A stretch of DNA of 64,000 nt from Actinoallomurus bryophytorum (GCF_006716425.1 NZ_VFOZ01000002.1:434001-498000), one strand, 5' to 3'; positions 19,928 to 31,568 are shown, counted from the first letter of the stretch. Numbers and translations: made by a program. Notes: generated by a model from the sequence alone, not told the origin.

Positions 19928-19964
19928 ATGGTGGGCCGGCGGTGAATCACCGCCGGCCCACCAT
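19928..19964. terminator. Strong hairpin terminator between convergent genes
   Basis: A perfect 17-bp stem (19928-19944 and 19948-19964, ATGGTGGGCCGGCGGTG) closes on an AAT loop and is followed by TTTCGG. It lies 17 bp past the + strand stop and can also act on the minus-strand GH6 transcript ending at 20144. The remaining bases up to 20143 show no gene. Confidence 0.9.
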
Positions 19965-20143
19965 TTTCGGTCATTCCATCCGGGGTCGCCGCCGGCTCGT
20001 CCGGAGCCGATGGAAATGCGCGTTACACGCATTCAGGCCGCCGTTATCGGGGTGCGCCGAACAAGAGGCACCACCGGTCGGGAAAACGGCTTCCACGACG
20101 TCCGATAGAACGATTCTGATGCCGCCCGATAATCGCCCCTCGC

Positions 20144-21493
20144 TCACGATGCCGCGCAGGCGAAATTGAGGGAGGACGCGGAGCCGCCGGCGGTGAAGCC
20201 GACCTGCGCGGTGCCACCGCTCGCGAGCGCACCGTTCCACGAGACGTTGGAGATGGTGGCGGTGGACCCGCTGGTGGTCAGCGTGCCGTTCCAGACCTGG
20301 CCGATCGAGACGCCGCTGGGCAGCGCGATGGTGAGCTTCCAGCCGCTGATCGCCGAGCTTCCGGCGGTGACGGTGACCTGACCCTGGAACCCGCCCTGCC
20401 ACGAACTCGTCGTCTGGTAGGCCGCCGCGCAGGTGCGGCCGGCCGTCGGGGTGGGGGTCGGCGTCGGGGTCGGGGTGGGATCGGTCGAGCCCGGCGGGTA
20501 GGGCGCCGAACCGGCGAGGTTGTAGGCGAGGTCGGGCACGAAGCTTCCGGCCGAGTAGGCGCACCCGTCGGCCTCACCCGGCGGTTTGACCCACAGGTAG
20601 CCGTCGATGTTCTGGTCGCCGGTGGCGAGGGTCGGGTAGGTGCCGATGCGGTGGTCGGTGTTGTCGTCGCCGCACCAGTCGCCCGAGGCGCCGACGGCGC
20701 CGCCGTTGCGGCTGGTGTCGATGACCTGGTGCTTGCCGGAGATGCCCTGGGACTGCAGGTAGGAGATGATCGAGCGGCCGTACGCCGCCTCGTTCGACAG
20801 CGGCTGGAAGTTCGACACGTTGGTGAAGAAACCGTCGGCGTACTGGATGCCGGCGGCCTTCAGCCGGCTTCCCTGCTCGCCGGCGGAGTTCCAGGCCGAG
20901 TGACCTCCGTCGAGGTACACCTTCGCGTTCGCGTTGGCGCGCTTGATCGTCTGCACCGCCTGGGAGATCGCCTGGTCACGGGCCGTGACTTCCGAGCCGC
21001 TCAGGCAGGTCTGCAGGGCGAGCGCGTCGGTCTCCAGCGTGATGATGACCGTCCGGCTGCCCAGCCCGCCCGCGAAGGCCGAGACCCACTGCTGGTACTG
21101 GCCGAGGTCGGGGGCCCCGCCGGCGCTCGCGCCGCCGCAGTCGCGGTTGGGGATCTCATACACCGAGAAGACGGGGATCTGGTTCGCGCTGTTCGCGGCG
21201 TTGACCACGCCGGAGACCTCGGAGGTCACCGTGCTGAGGTTGAAGTTCGACATCCAGTGGGCCTGCGACTGGCTGGCGATCTTGTCGCGGATGACGGGCA
21301 TGCGCGCGTCGCCCGGGTTGGCCTGGACCCATCGTGCCGCCTGCGAGGTGGGGTCCCGGTAGAGGGTGCCGGACAACGCGCCGGCCCGGGCGTCGCCCGC
21401 GCCGGCGAGTGCGGCCGTCACGGCCGCGCAGGCGACGGCCACTGCGGCGATGGCCGCCTTCCAGCCGCCGCGCCAAGGATGGTCACTCATCAT
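20144..21493 (-). CDS. Secreted GH6 endoglucanase-type enzyme with C-terminal CBM2
   Basis: A 449-residue cellulase. The signal peptide (about 1-37) is followed by a GH6 domain (38-345) with VYEIPNRDCGG (general-acid region), TLETDALAL and GYLWVKPPGEADG, then a Pro-Thr linker (about 346-358) and CBM2 (360-449). The short catalytic domain and the absence of long loops fit an endoglucanase rather than a cellobiohydrolase. The usual EPD motif reads ETD here; the Asp is kept. It is the third gene of an operon with two esterases (gap of 76 bp) led by the SGNH gene at 22936-24051. Confidence 0.9.
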   Translation of the reverse strand: MMSDHPWRGGWKAAIAAVAVACAAVTAALAGAGDARAGALSGTLYRDPTSQAARWVQANPGDARMPVIRDKIASQSQAHWMSNFNLSTVTSEVSGVVNAANSANQIPVFSVYEIPNRDCGGASAGGAPDLGQYQQWVSAFAGGLGSRTVIITLETDALALQTCLSGSEVTARDQAISQAVQTIKRANANAKVYLDGGHSAWNSAGEQGSRLKAAGIQYADGFFTNVSNFQPLSNEAAYGRSIISYLQSQGISGKHQVIDTSRNGGAVGASGDWCGDDNTDHRIGTYPTLATGDQNIDGYLWVKPPGEADGCAYSAGSFVPDLAYNLAGSAPYPPGSTDPTPTPTPTPTPTAGRTCAAAYQTTSSWQGGFQGQVTVTAGSSAISGWKLTIALPSGVSIGQVWNGTLTTSGSTATISNVSWNGALASGGTAQVGFTAGGSASSLNFACAAS

Positions 21494-21569
21494 CGGTCCT
21501 TTCGGTGGGGGACTTCGCCTCGCCGGGCGACCAGAGCCGGACCCCGCGGGCGTGACCCAGAGCCGCGGA

Positions 21570-24051
<2,482 letters not shown>

Positions 24052-24126
24052 TCACTCCTCAGGACATGCGTGCGGATCGAACGGCCGCCGTTCCGACTGC
24101 CATCTCCCGGACGGCGCCGATTTCGT

Positions 24127-24151
24127 CGAATCGATTCGGGCAATCGACTCG
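24127..24151. promoter_or_regulatory. Tandem LacI-type operators of the esterase/GH6 operon
   Basis: CGAATCGATTCG (24127-24138) is a perfect 12-bp palindrome of the CGAANCGNTTCG class. A degenerate second copy, GCAATCGACTCG, follows at 24140-24151. Together they sit 5 bp downstream of the predicted -10, as in the operon at 44 kb. The LacI proteins encoded at 31.7 and 44.4 kb are the likely binders. Confidence 0.78.
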
Positions 24152-24156
24152 TCGGG

Positions 24157-24186
24157 AGGTTACGATCCTGGGCGAAATCCGGTCAA
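24157..24186 (-). promoter_or_regulatory. Predicted promoter of the esterase/GH6 operon
   Basis: Minus strand: -35 TTGACC (24181-24186), 18-bp spacer, -10 TAACCT (24157-24162). The -35 hexamer is the same as at the promoters near 31.4, 44.07 and 54.03 kb. Confidence 0.7.
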
Positions 24187-24196
24187 TGTTCCTTCT

Positions 24197-24227
24197 CCGC
24201 GCTTTCGCCGGGAAGACGAAAGCGCGG
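24197..24227. terminator. Hairpin after the GH127 gene
   Basis: A perfect 11-bp stem (24197-24207 and 24217-24227, CCGCGCTTTCG) has a 9-base loop. It lies 73 bp past the GH127 stop in the direction of transcription and just ahead of the next promoter, so it probably ends the ABC/GH127 transcript. It has no T-run. Confidence 0.6.
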
Positions 24228-24299
24228 CGTACGCCGCGCATCAGCCCTGGTCAAGCCCGCCAACCGGGTTCGGCCGCCGCTCCGGGCGCCGGTGTTCTT

Positions 24300-26309
24300 T
24301 CATCCGCTGTTTTCATGAGGGGCCGGTCGAGCCGGGATCCAGACCCGCATCGCGCCCTTCGCGCGGTGGCCCCACAGGAAGTACGGGACCGCCCGCAGCG
24401 TGACCGGTGTCGTGGTGCCGCCGGCGCGGGCCGCGGTGCGGTAGAGCGACGTGCCGGCGGTGGTCACCGTGAAACCGCTCGCGATCAGCGTGACCGGCGG
24501 CGCCGAGGGGCCCGGTCCGTTCGCGAGGGCGAGGACGACCGGCGCCTCCGGGTCCAGCCGGACGTCCTCCAGCACCGCGTCCGGCGGCAGGTCGGCCTGC
24601 TCCAGGCAGTACACCAGCGGTCCGCGCGTCAGCGCGACGCACCCGCGTACCGCGTCCACGCGCGGATGGGCGCTCACCTGCCGCACCGGCAGGTGCAGGT
24701 CGAGCACGACGGTGGTCCCGTGCGCCCAGACGCGCCGCAGCCGCACATAGCCATCCGGCGCCTCCGCCCGCACCGGGACACCGTCGACCAGGACGGTGTA
24801 CGCCGGGCACCAGGCGGGGATCCGCAGCGCGAGCGTCCAGGGCGCGCTTCCCGCCGGACCGGTCACGGTGAGCTCGACGCGGCCCTGCCAGGGGTACTCG
24901 GTGCGCATGCGCAGCCGGACGGGCACGCCGCGCACGGCGGCGTCCACCGTGGCCGAGCCGTACAGGTGGATCCGCAGGCCCTCGTCGTCGGCGGTCGCCA
25001 GGTGGCCGGGGAGCGCGGCGAACAGCCGGGCGAGGTTGGGCGGGCAGCACGCGCACGAGTACCAGGGCAGCCGCCGGGTGGACGCCTCCTCCCCTCCGCC
25101 GACATGACCGGTGCGCACCTGCAACGGGTTGGAGTAGAAGAACCGGGTGCCGTCACAGGACACCGCGACCGCCACCGCGTTGTAGAGCACCCGCTCCATC
25201 TCGTCGGCGTACCGCGCCTCGCCGGTGGCCAGGAGCAGGCGCCAGCTGCACTGGAAGCCGGCGATCGCCGCGCACGTCTCGGCGTACGCGCGGTCCGGGG
25301 GGAGCTCGTACGGACTCCCGTAGGCCTCGTCCCGGTGCCGCGACCCGTGCGCCCCCGTGACGTACGTGCGGGTGTGGACGGCGTCCTCCCACAGTCGCCC
25401 GGCCGCGGCCAGCAGTTCGCGGTCGCCGGTCTCGACGGCGACGTCGATCATGCCGGCCAGCAGGTACTGCTGGCGTACGGCGTGACCGGCGACCTCCCGC
25501 GCGTCACGCGGCGGCACATGGTCCTGGAAGTAGCCCGGCCCGAACGGCCCCCGCGTCAGCAGCCCGCGTCCGCGCAGGTCGATGAACCGTGCCGCCAGCT
25601 CCAAGTACGGCCCGTGCCCGGTCAGCCGGTACAGCTCGACCAGTGCCGTCTCGATCTCCGGGTGCCCGCACACCTCGTCCACCCCGTCCGGGCCGAACCG
25701 CGCCACGAGCAGGTCGGCGAACCGCCGGGCCTGCTCGAGCAACCCGTCGCCCACGCCGGCCCGGCCGGCCGCGACCGCGGCCTGGATCAGGTGGCCCGCG
25801 CAGTACAGCTCGTGGCTCCAGTGCGGCTTGCGCCAGCGTTCGCCCGGCTCGACGAGCGTGAAGTAGGAGTTCAGGTAGCCGTCCGGCCGCTGGGCACGGG
25901 CCAGCAGCGCGGTCGTGCCGGCGACGAACGCGCGCAGTCCGGCCTCGTCGCCGGGCGCGGACGCGGCGAGCCGCCACGACGCCGCCTCCAGGGTCTTGTA
26001 CACGTCGGAGTCGGCGAACCACATGCCGCGGAACTCCTGCTCGGCCTCGCCGGCGGCGGCGCGCAGGTTACCGAGGTTTCCGCTGGTCTCCAGCCGGTCC
26101 ACGCAGTGCGGGAGGGTGGCGGTGGCGTTGCGCCGGTACCACTGCCCGAGCAGGCCGTCCGGGTCGAGACGCACCTGTCCCACACCCAGGGGCCGCAGCA
26201 CGCCGACCGCACCGGGACCCGGTACGGCGGGCGCGGCGAGGACCGCGCCCGTGGCGGGCTCGCCGGCGGAGTCGGCGACGGTGCGGGAGGACGGTCGTGG
26301 TTCGGCCAT
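24300..26309 (-). CDS. GH127 beta-L-arabinofuranosidase, intracellular
   Basis: A 669-residue protein without a signal peptide, started at ATG 26309 because AAGGAG precedes it. It has the GH127 (formerly DUF1680) layout: an (alpha/alpha)6 barrel with WYRRNATATLPH and MWFADSDVYKTLEAASW, the Glu in AYAETCAAIAG, and the zinc/catalytic cysteine cluster SCACCPPNLARL (around 415-425), followed by two beta domains. The characterised family member HypBA1 releases L-arabinose from beta-linked arabinofuranosides through a cysteine nucleophile. As the last gene of an importer operon, it probably breaks down arabinose-containing oligosaccharides brought in by that importer. Confidence 0.93.
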   Translation of the reverse strand: MAEPRPSSRTVADSAGEPATGAVLAAPAVPGPGAVGVLRPLGVGQVRLDPDGLLGQWYRRNATATLPHCVDRLETSGNLGNLRAAAGEAEQEFRGMWFADSDVYKTLEAASWRLAASAPGDEAGLRAFVAGTTALLARAQRPDGYLNSYFTLVEPGERWRKPHWSHELYCAGHLIQAAVAAGRAGVGDGLLEQARRFADLLVARFGPDGVDEVCGHPEIETALVELYRLTGHGPYLELAARFIDLRGRGLLTRGPFGPGYFQDHVPPRDAREVAGHAVRQQYLLAGMIDVAVETGDRELLAAAGRLWEDAVHTRTYVTGAHGSRHRDEAYGSPYELPPDRAYAETCAAIAGFQCSWRLLLATGEARYADEMERVLYNAVAVAVSCDGTRFFYSNPLQVRTGHVGGGEEASTRRLPWYSCACCPPNLARLFAALPGHLATADDEGLRIHLYGSATVDAAVRGVPVRLRMRTEYPWQGRVELTVTGPAGSAPWTLALRIPAWCPAYTVLVDGVPVRAEAPDGYVRLRRVWAHGTTVVLDLHLPVRQVSAHPRVDAVRGCVALTRGPLVYCLEQADLPPDAVLEDVRLDPEAPVVLALANGPGPSAPPVTLIASGFTVTTAGTSLYRTAARAGGTTTPVTLRAVPYFLWGHRAKGAMRVWIPARPAPHENSG

Positions 26310-26358
26310 TCCGCTCCTTCCTGGTGTGACGGACGCACGGGTGCCGGGCCGGCGGGTG

Positions 26359-28080
26359 TCATCGTGGCGCGCGGCGCCGCTCGTACGCCTCGGCGAGGAT
26401 GAGGTAGCCGCTCGCGGTCCAGGTGTAGGCGCGGTCGCGGAGCGGGGCGCCCGTCCCGGCGTCGAAGTTCTCGGCGAAGCCGGACTTCTCACACAGGGCA
26501 CGGAACCGGGCGCTGACCTCGTCGGCGAGCTCGGCGAAGCCGCCCCGGCGCAGGCCGTCCTCGACGAGTACGGTGGACGGCGCCCAGATGGGGCCGCGCC
26601 AGTAGCCGTCCGACCGGTACTCCCCCGAGGAGATGGGCTCCGAGGCCAGGCCGTACGGCGTGAGGTGCTCCTTTATCCGCCGGACGAGCGCGGCACGCCG
26701 TTCGGTGCTCAGCGCCGGCCCCAGCACGATCGCCATGACGTCGAGCAGGCTCGCGCTCGTCCACGTACGCCCGGAGCCGGCCTCGCGTGTCTGGAAGCGG
26801 TCGCCCGTCCACAGTGTCTCCAGCAGGCCGGTGCACATCCGGTCCGCCGCCCGCCGCCACGCGGCGGCGTCGTCGTCACGGCCGAGCTCGCCAGCGAGGC
26901 CGGCGAGCTCCCGCATCTGCAGCACGAGGAACGCCGCCAGGTCCGCGGTCTGGATCACGTGGCCGGGGTCGAAGGTCGTCGCGTTGTCCCAGCCGCTGTC
27001 GTTGCCGTGGTGGTAGTGCGCGAGCTCCTCGCCGGGCGCGCGCCGGGCGGTGAGCCAGAAGTTCGTCCACGCCTCGAGCTGCCCGTAGACCTGGGTCAGG
27101 GCGGCCCGGTCGAGGTCGCGGGGAAGACGTTCCCTCAGACGGCCGAGGGCCCAGCCGTGGATGGGCGGCTTGACGAAGTTGTAGAGGACCTCCGAATGGG
27201 TCACCGAGTCGGGCAGGCCGCCGGCCTCGTCCTGGTGGTCGAAGGGCACCTGGAACTGGTCCCACGCCAGCTCGGGAAGGCCCTCCGCCAGCGCCAGCGC
27301 GTTGAAGCAGTGGTCCCAGCTCCACACCTTGTCCATCCAGTGCTTCGACATGAGCACGGCCGGACGTCGCACGAACCCGGCCGGCCGTACCGTGGCGGAC
27401 CACAGCACGTACGCGGCCTGCTCCGCGGCCGGAGTGCCGAGGGTACGCCACGGCGCCACGGCGTCGGCGAAGGCCGAGAACTCCGTCTCCACCGACGCTG
27501 CGATCTGGTCGAAGCCGGCGGAGGCCACGTAGGGCGGCCGGCCGCCGTCGAGCTCCTCGACGGCGATCTCCCATGGCTCGCCGTCGTCGCCCGGCAGATG
27601 GAGGCCGCGCTCGCCGGAACCGAGCCGCTCCACGCCGACGGCGTCGGCCGGCCCTCCGGTCAGCACGGTGACCCGGTAACGCCGGCCGCTCTCGTAGCTG
27701 GTGAACACGTGAGAGCCGTCGACGGGGTCGCGGTAGAGATAGGTGCCGCTGAAGGGCGTCAGCAGCGGTTCGGCCGCGGTGACGCGCATCCCGAGCCCGC
27801 GCCCGCGCAGCCGGATGGTGTCGTCTCGCTCGTACGCCAGGTCGACGCGGCCCTCATCGCTCGTCCAGGTGAGCCGGCTCGGCGTCGCCCGTACCGTCGT
27901 GGTGACGCGGGCGCCGCCCACCGTGGGCACGAACCGCAGGATCGGGTGCATGCCCGTCTGGTGGGAGACCAGGTGCAGGTCGTCGGCGTACTCGTGCGCC
28001 GCGACGACGTAGGAGATGCCGAACCAGGACCCGGAGTAGCTGAACGGGATCTCCCGGACGGAGAACACCGGGGCCGCCAT
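26359..28080 (-). CDS. GH63-like (alpha/alpha)6 glycosidase, intracellular
   Basis: A 573-residue cytoplasmic enzyme. The ATG at 28080 overlaps the upstream permease stop (ATGA), fixing the start. Residues about 230-560 show the clan GH-G pattern seen in GH63 and mannosylglycerate-hydrolase-like proteins: MSKHWMDKVWSWDHCFNALAL, DQDEAGGLPDS-like loop, GNDSGWDNAT (a likely catalytic Asp), and GYWRGPIWAPSTV. The N-terminal 200 residues form a beta-sandwich. GH63 relatives are inverting alpha-glycosidases, but the substrate here is unknown. Its position between the permease and GH127 suggests processing of an imported oligosaccharide. Confidence 0.8.
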   Translation of the reverse strand: MAAPVFSVREIPFSYSGSWFGISYVVAAHEYADDLHLVSHQTGMHPILRFVPTVGGARVTTTVRATPSRLTWTSDEGRVDLAYERDDTIRLRGRGLGMRVTAAEPLLTPFSGTYLYRDPVDGSHVFTSYESGRRYRVTVLTGGPADAVGVERLGSGERGLHLPGDDGEPWEIAVEELDGGRPPYVASAGFDQIAASVETEFSAFADAVAPWRTLGTPAAEQAAYVLWSATVRPAGFVRRPAVLMSKHWMDKVWSWDHCFNALALAEGLPELAWDQFQVPFDHQDEAGGLPDSVTHSEVLYNFVKPPIHGWALGRLRERLPRDLDRAALTQVYGQLEAWTNFWLTARRAPGEELAHYHHGNDSGWDNATTFDPGHVIQTADLAAFLVLQMRELAGLAGELGRDDDAAAWRRAADRMCTGLLETLWTGDRFQTREAGSGRTWTSASLLDVMAIVLGPALSTERRAALVRRIKEHLTPYGLASEPISSGEYRSDGYWRGPIWAPSTVLVEDGLRRGGFAELADEVSARFRALCEKSGFAENFDAGTGAPLRDRAYTWTASGYLILAEAYERRRAPR

Positions 28081-28898
28081 CAGTCCTTCACCGCCCCGGC
28101 CGTGACCCCGGCGGCGACGTAGCGCTGGGCGAGGACCAGCAGGACCGTGGCGGGGATCGAGGCCACGACGGCGGTCGCCATGATGGCGTTCCACTGCTGG
28201 TTGTTGTTGCCGATGTAGCGGTAGATGCCCAGGGTGATGGGCCGGCGGCTGCCCCCGCCGACGAGGGTGTTGGCGAAGACGAAGTCCGACCACGCCCAGA
28301 GGAAGGAGAAGAGCGAGACCGTGACGATCGCGTTGCGGCTGACCGGCAGCACGATCGACCAGAAGACGCGGAACCTCCCGGCGCCGTCGATCGTGGCCGC
28401 CTGGACGAGCTCCTCGGGGATGCCGGACATGAACGCCGTGAAGATCAGTACACCGAACGGGACCGCGATGGTGGAGTCGGCGATGACCAGGCCAACGGGC
28501 GAGTTGAGCACGCCGAGCGAGAGATATATGGCGTAGAAGCCCATCGCCATGATGATCCCCGGGATCATCTGCGCGATGAGGAGCACGAAGCTCAGCACGC
28601 CCCGGCCGCGCGGTGCCAGCTTGGCCATCGAGTACCCCGCCGGAGCCGACAGCGCGACGGTGAGCACGACCGTGGCGAGGCCGACGAGCAGGCTCGTGCC
28701 GAGGTAGGGCAGTTGCTGGTGGAACACGGCACGGTAGCCCTCGACGGTGCCGTGGAGCGGGAACCAGTCGGGCGGGGTCTTGCGCATGTCCGTGTCCCGC
28801 GTGAAGGACACATTGATCATCCAGTAGACGGGGAAGAGCATCAGCGCCGTCAGGACGAGGCCGAGTCCCGTCCTCCACCAGGTGGCCTTGCCGGTCAT
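28080..28898 (-). CDS. Sugar ABC transporter permease, MalG/AraQ type
   Basis: A 272-residue inner-membrane permease with six predicted helices. The EAA-type loop is present as ELVQAATIDGAGRFRVFWSIVLPVSR, which contacts the ATPase. It starts at ATG after GGAGGG. It pairs with the MalF-type permease upstream (gap of 64 bp) and is coupled by overlap to the GH63-like gene. No ATPase gene is in the operon. Confidence 0.94.
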   Translation of the reverse strand: MTGKATWWRTGLGLVLTALMLFPVYWMINVSFTRDTDMRKTPPDWFPLHGTVEGYRAVFHQQLPYLGTSLLVGLATVVLTVALSAPAGYSMAKLAPRGRGVLSFVLLIAQMIPGIIMAMGFYAIYLSLGVLNSPVGLVIADSTIAVPFGVLIFTAFMSGIPEELVQAATIDGAGRFRVFWSIVLPVSRNAIVTVSLFSFLWAWSDFVFANTLVGGGSRRPITLGIYRYIGNNNQQWNAIMATAVVASIPATVLLVLAQRYVAAGVTAGAVKD

Positions 28899-28962
28899 GT
28901 GCCCTCCTTCGTCGGGGAAGTGACCAGGGGGCTGTGCCTGTCGATTCCCTCGCTTCGCTCGG

Positions 28963-29934
28963 TCATGTCAACCGCTGCTTTCGCTGGATGCGGATGTAGA
29001 TCAGGCCGAAGGCGACGGCGATCACGATCAGCAGGTTGCCGACGGCCGCGCCGGGGCCGAACGCCGGCAGGAGGTTGCCGAAACCGAGGCGGTAGGACCA
29101 GGTGGCGAACGTCGTGGACGAGTCCGCCGGCCCTCCCTTGGTCATGATCCAGATGATGTCGAAGACCTTCAGCGTGTAGATCAGGCCCAGCAGCAGGGTG
29201 ATCGCGGACACCGGACGGAGGAGGGGGAAGGTCACTCGCCAGAACCGCTGCCAGCCGTTCGCCCCGTCCAGCGCGGCGGCCTCGTACAAGGACGCGGGGA
29301 TCGCCTGCAGACCGCTGTAGAGCACGACGAGGTTGAACGGGATGCCGATCCAGATGTTCACGATGACCACGGAGATCAGCGACCACTGCGGGGAGGTGAG
29401 CCAGTTGACCGGAGCGACGCCGAGCGACCGCGCCACCGAGTTCACCACCCCGGAGTCGCTGTTGAGCATCCAGGACCACGTCGACGCCGACACGATCAAC
29501 GGCAGCAGCCACGGCACGAGGAACAGCGCCCGCAACGTCGCCGACAGCCGGAAGTGCCGCGTGAAGAACACGGCCAGCGCCATCCCGATCGTGAACTGGA
29601 ACGCCAGCGACACCAGCGTGAACACCAGGGTGTGCACCAGTGCGGACCCGAAGACCGGGTCGTGGAGAACCGTGCGGTAGTTCTTCAGCCCGGCGAAGGG
29701 CGCGCCGCCCTGCACGAACGAGCGCACCGTGTAGTCCCGCAGGCTCAGGTCGAGATTGCGGTACAGCGGATAGGCGTAGAAGAGCAGCAGGTAGACGGTG
29801 ACGGGGGCGAGGAACGCCCAGGCCGCCCACTGCCCGGAACGCGCGCGCCGTGACCGGACCCGGCCCTCGGCGGCGGCCGGGTTCTCACCTCTCGTGGTCC
29901 GCCGTCGCGCCGGCGCCCGCGTCACGTCGTTCAT
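28963..29934 (-). CDS. Sugar ABC transporter permease, MalF/AraP type
   Basis: A 323-residue membrane protein with six main hydrophobic segments after a basic cytoplasmic tail (about 1-35). The EAA loop SLYEAAALDGANGWQRFWRV lies near residues 215-235. I place the start at ATG 29934, which has a GAGGG site; GTG 29952 is an in-frame alternative. It forms the channel together with the MalG-type permease. The gap to the solute-binding protein gene is 28 bp. Confidence 0.93.
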   Translation of the reverse strand: MNDVTRAPARRRTTRGENPAAAEGRVRSRRARSGQWAAWAFLAPVTVYLLLFYAYPLYRNLDLSLRDYTVRSFVQGGAPFAGLKNYRTVLHDPVFGSALVHTLVFTLVSLAFQFTIGMALAVFFTRHFRLSATLRALFLVPWLLPLIVSASTWSWMLNSDSGVVNSVARSLGVAPVNWLTSPQWSLISVVIVNIWIGIPFNLVVLYSGLQAIPASLYEAAALDGANGWQRFWRVTFPLLRPVSAITLLLGLIYTLKVFDIIWIMTKGGPADSSTTFATWSYRLGFGNLLPAFGPGAAVGNLLIVIAVAFGLIYIRIQRKQRLT

Positions 29935-29962
29935 CCCGTCGTCCCTCGTCACGGCCCCGCGG

Positions 29963-31210
29963 TCACCGGGTCGCGGCCGCCGCGGTGGACTGCGCGGCCG
30001 ACAGCGCCGCCTGCGGCGGCTTCGAACCGCTCAGCGCCGCCTGCACCGCCGTCCACATCGGCTCGGAGATCTTGGGGTACTTGGTGCCCAGGCCGTCACC
30101 CGTCCGTGCCTTCGCCGCGTGCACGGCGTCCACCCAGACCTTCAGACCGGGCGACGCCGCCTGCTTGGCCTGGACCGTGCTCGTCGGCGCGATGTAGGAC
30201 AGCGTCGTGTCGGTCGCGTACAGGTTGTCCGCGTTGGTCAGACAGGTGACCAGCTTCTCGGAGGTGGCGTAGCGGCCGGTCTGCTTCTGCGCCGGCACCG
30301 TGACGAACTCACCGCCCGTCGGCGCGGGCGCGGTGCCGCCGCCGGCGGCGGGGATGGGGATGATGCCGTAGCCGAAGCCGGCCTTCCCGGCGTTCGCCAG
30401 CTGCCAGGTGCCGTTCTCGGCGAACGCGTACTTGCCGGTCGCGAACTCCTGCCAGCTCGTCGTCTGGGTGTTGTTGATCACCGAGTTCGGCGCGTACCCC
30501 TTCTTCAGCCAGTCCTCCCACAGCGACAGCGCCGAGACGCCCGCCGGTGAGTCGAGCTTGGTGAGCTGCGCCCCCGCGCCCCAGAACCACGGGAGGAACT
30601 GGAAGCTCCCCTCCTCGGTGCCGATCGCCGAGAACGTGATGCCCTTCTTGCCGGCTCCCTTCACCTTGGCCAGCGCGGCCGTCAGGGAGGTCCAGTCCTT
30701 GACCGAGGCGACGTCGACACCGGCACTGCGCAGGATCGCCTTGTTGTAGTAGAGGGCGAGCGTGTTCGCGCCGATCGGGACGCCGTACGTCTTCCCGCCG
30801 ATCTGGCCGGCGCCGAGCAGGTTGGGCTGCATCGCGGACGCGTCGAGCTTCGTGTCCGCGTTGGGCACGAGCACACCCGCCTGCGCCAGGGTTGAGACGA
30901 CCGGGTTGTCGACGATGAGGACGTCCGGGGGGTTGCCCTGCTGCGAGGCGAGCAGGACCTTGCTCGTCAGGTCGGTGGTGTCGAAGCCGGACCGTTTGAC
31001 GGTCACCCCGGCGTCAGTGCCGCACTTGCCGAGCAGCCGGACCCACGCCGAGCCGGTGTCGAACTGCGGATAGGGGTCCCAGATCGTGTAGGTGCCGCTA
31101 CCGGAGGCACCTCCCCCGTCGCCCGACGAGCAGCCGAGCAGGCCGCCCGACAGCACGACGGTGGCCATTCCGAAACCGGCGATGCGTCGCCGCAACGTTC
31201 GTGTCCTCAC
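29963..31210 (-). CDS. Extracellular sugar-binding lipoprotein of an ABC importer
   Basis: A 415-residue family 1 solute-binding protein. GTG 31210 follows a GGAG site, and the signal ends in LLGC, so Cys27 is lipidated. The binding core shows TYTIWDPYPQFD, QGNPPDVLIVDN, TYGVPIGANTLALYYNK and a C-terminal GEFVTVPAQKQT segment, typical of oligosaccharide binders. It should capture oligosaccharides outside the membrane and deliver them to the two permeases. As first gene of the five-gene operon it is directly under the promoter/operator at 31362-31419 and divergent from LacI-1. Confidence 0.93.
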   Translation of the reverse strand: MRTRTLRRRIAGFGMATVVLSGGLLGCSSGDGGGASGSGTYTIWDPYPQFDTGSAWVRLLGKCGTDAGVTVKRSGFDTTDLTSKVLLASQQGNPPDVLIVDNPVVSTLAQAGVLVPNADTKLDASAMQPNLLGAGQIGGKTYGVPIGANTLALYYNKAILRSAGVDVASVKDWTSLTAALAKVKGAGKKGITFSAIGTEEGSFQFLPWFWGAGAQLTKLDSPAGVSALSLWEDWLKKGYAPNSVINNTQTTSWQEFATGKYAFAENGTWQLANAGKAGFGYGIIPIPAAGGGTAPAPTGGEFVTVPAQKQTGRYATSEKLVTCLTNADNLYATDTTLSYIAPTSTVQAKQAASPGLKVWVDAVHAAKARTGDGLGTKYPKISEPMWTAVQAALSGSKPPQAALSAAQSTAAAATR

Positions 31211-31361
31211 CGGATCTCTCCTTTTCGCACGATGGCGTTCAGTGCCGGGCGGCCCGCACGGCAGTGCGCGCGGCCGCCCGGGACCACTGCGTGAACGGCT
31301 CACCTGGCGTCGGTCGGACCCTGGGTACAGCAGGTGTTCCGCAGTGATTGCCGGCCCGCGT

Positions 31362-31373
31362 CGAACCGGTTCG
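31362..31373. promoter_or_regulatory. LacI-type operator on the ABC/GH127 operon promoter
   Basis: CGAACCGGTTCG is a perfect 12-bp palindrome with a central CG, about 17 bp downstream of the predicted minus-strand -10. A further half-like GGTTCGACC follows at about 31380. LacI-1, transcribed divergently 340 bp away, is the natural candidate to bind it. Confidence 0.82.
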
Positions 31374-31390
31374 TATCGGGGTTCGACCGA

Positions 31391-31419
31391 CCATAGGCTT
31401 TCCCTCTCGGCAAGGTCAA
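31391..31419 (-). promoter_or_regulatory. Predicted promoter of the ABC/GH63-like/GH127 operon
   Basis: Minus strand: -35 TTGACC (31414-31419), 17-bp spacer, -10 CTATGG (31391-31396; TATGGT one base on is equally plausible). It is about 180 bp upstream of the GTG start. Confidence 0.55.
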
Positions 31420-31522
31420 TGGGCCGCCCGGTCCCGGTTCACCCCATCTTGTCTCCCTGGCAGCCGGACACCGTGCGCGGTCACCCCGCCCCGGCCCCGA
31501 TGACCAGGACGTCTCCGGCGCC

Positions 31523-31551
31523 TTGAGCAGTGGGACGGCACGTTGTATCGT
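31523..31551 (+). promoter_or_regulatory. Predicted promoter of the LacI-1 gene
   Basis: -35 TTGAGC (31523-31528), 17-bp spacer, -10 TATCGT (31546-31551). An operator begins five bases later, implying autoregulation. Confidence 0.65.
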
Positions 31552-31556
31552 TCCAT

Positions 31557-31568
31557 CGAATCGGTTCG
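31557..31568. promoter_or_regulatory. LacI-type operator, autoregulatory site of LacI-1
   Basis: CGAATCGGTTCG differs from a perfect palindrome at one pair and overlaps the expected transcription start of LacI-1. With the site at 31362-31373 it gives one operator per divergent promoter, 195 bp centre to centre, a distance compatible with looping. Confidence 0.78.

Noticed and set aside
26402-28122. Plus-strand frames opposite the GH127 and GH63-like genes
   Set aside because: Antisense shadows; no ribosome sites and no recognisable protein features, whereas the minus-strand genes have overlapping starts and conserved active-site motifs.
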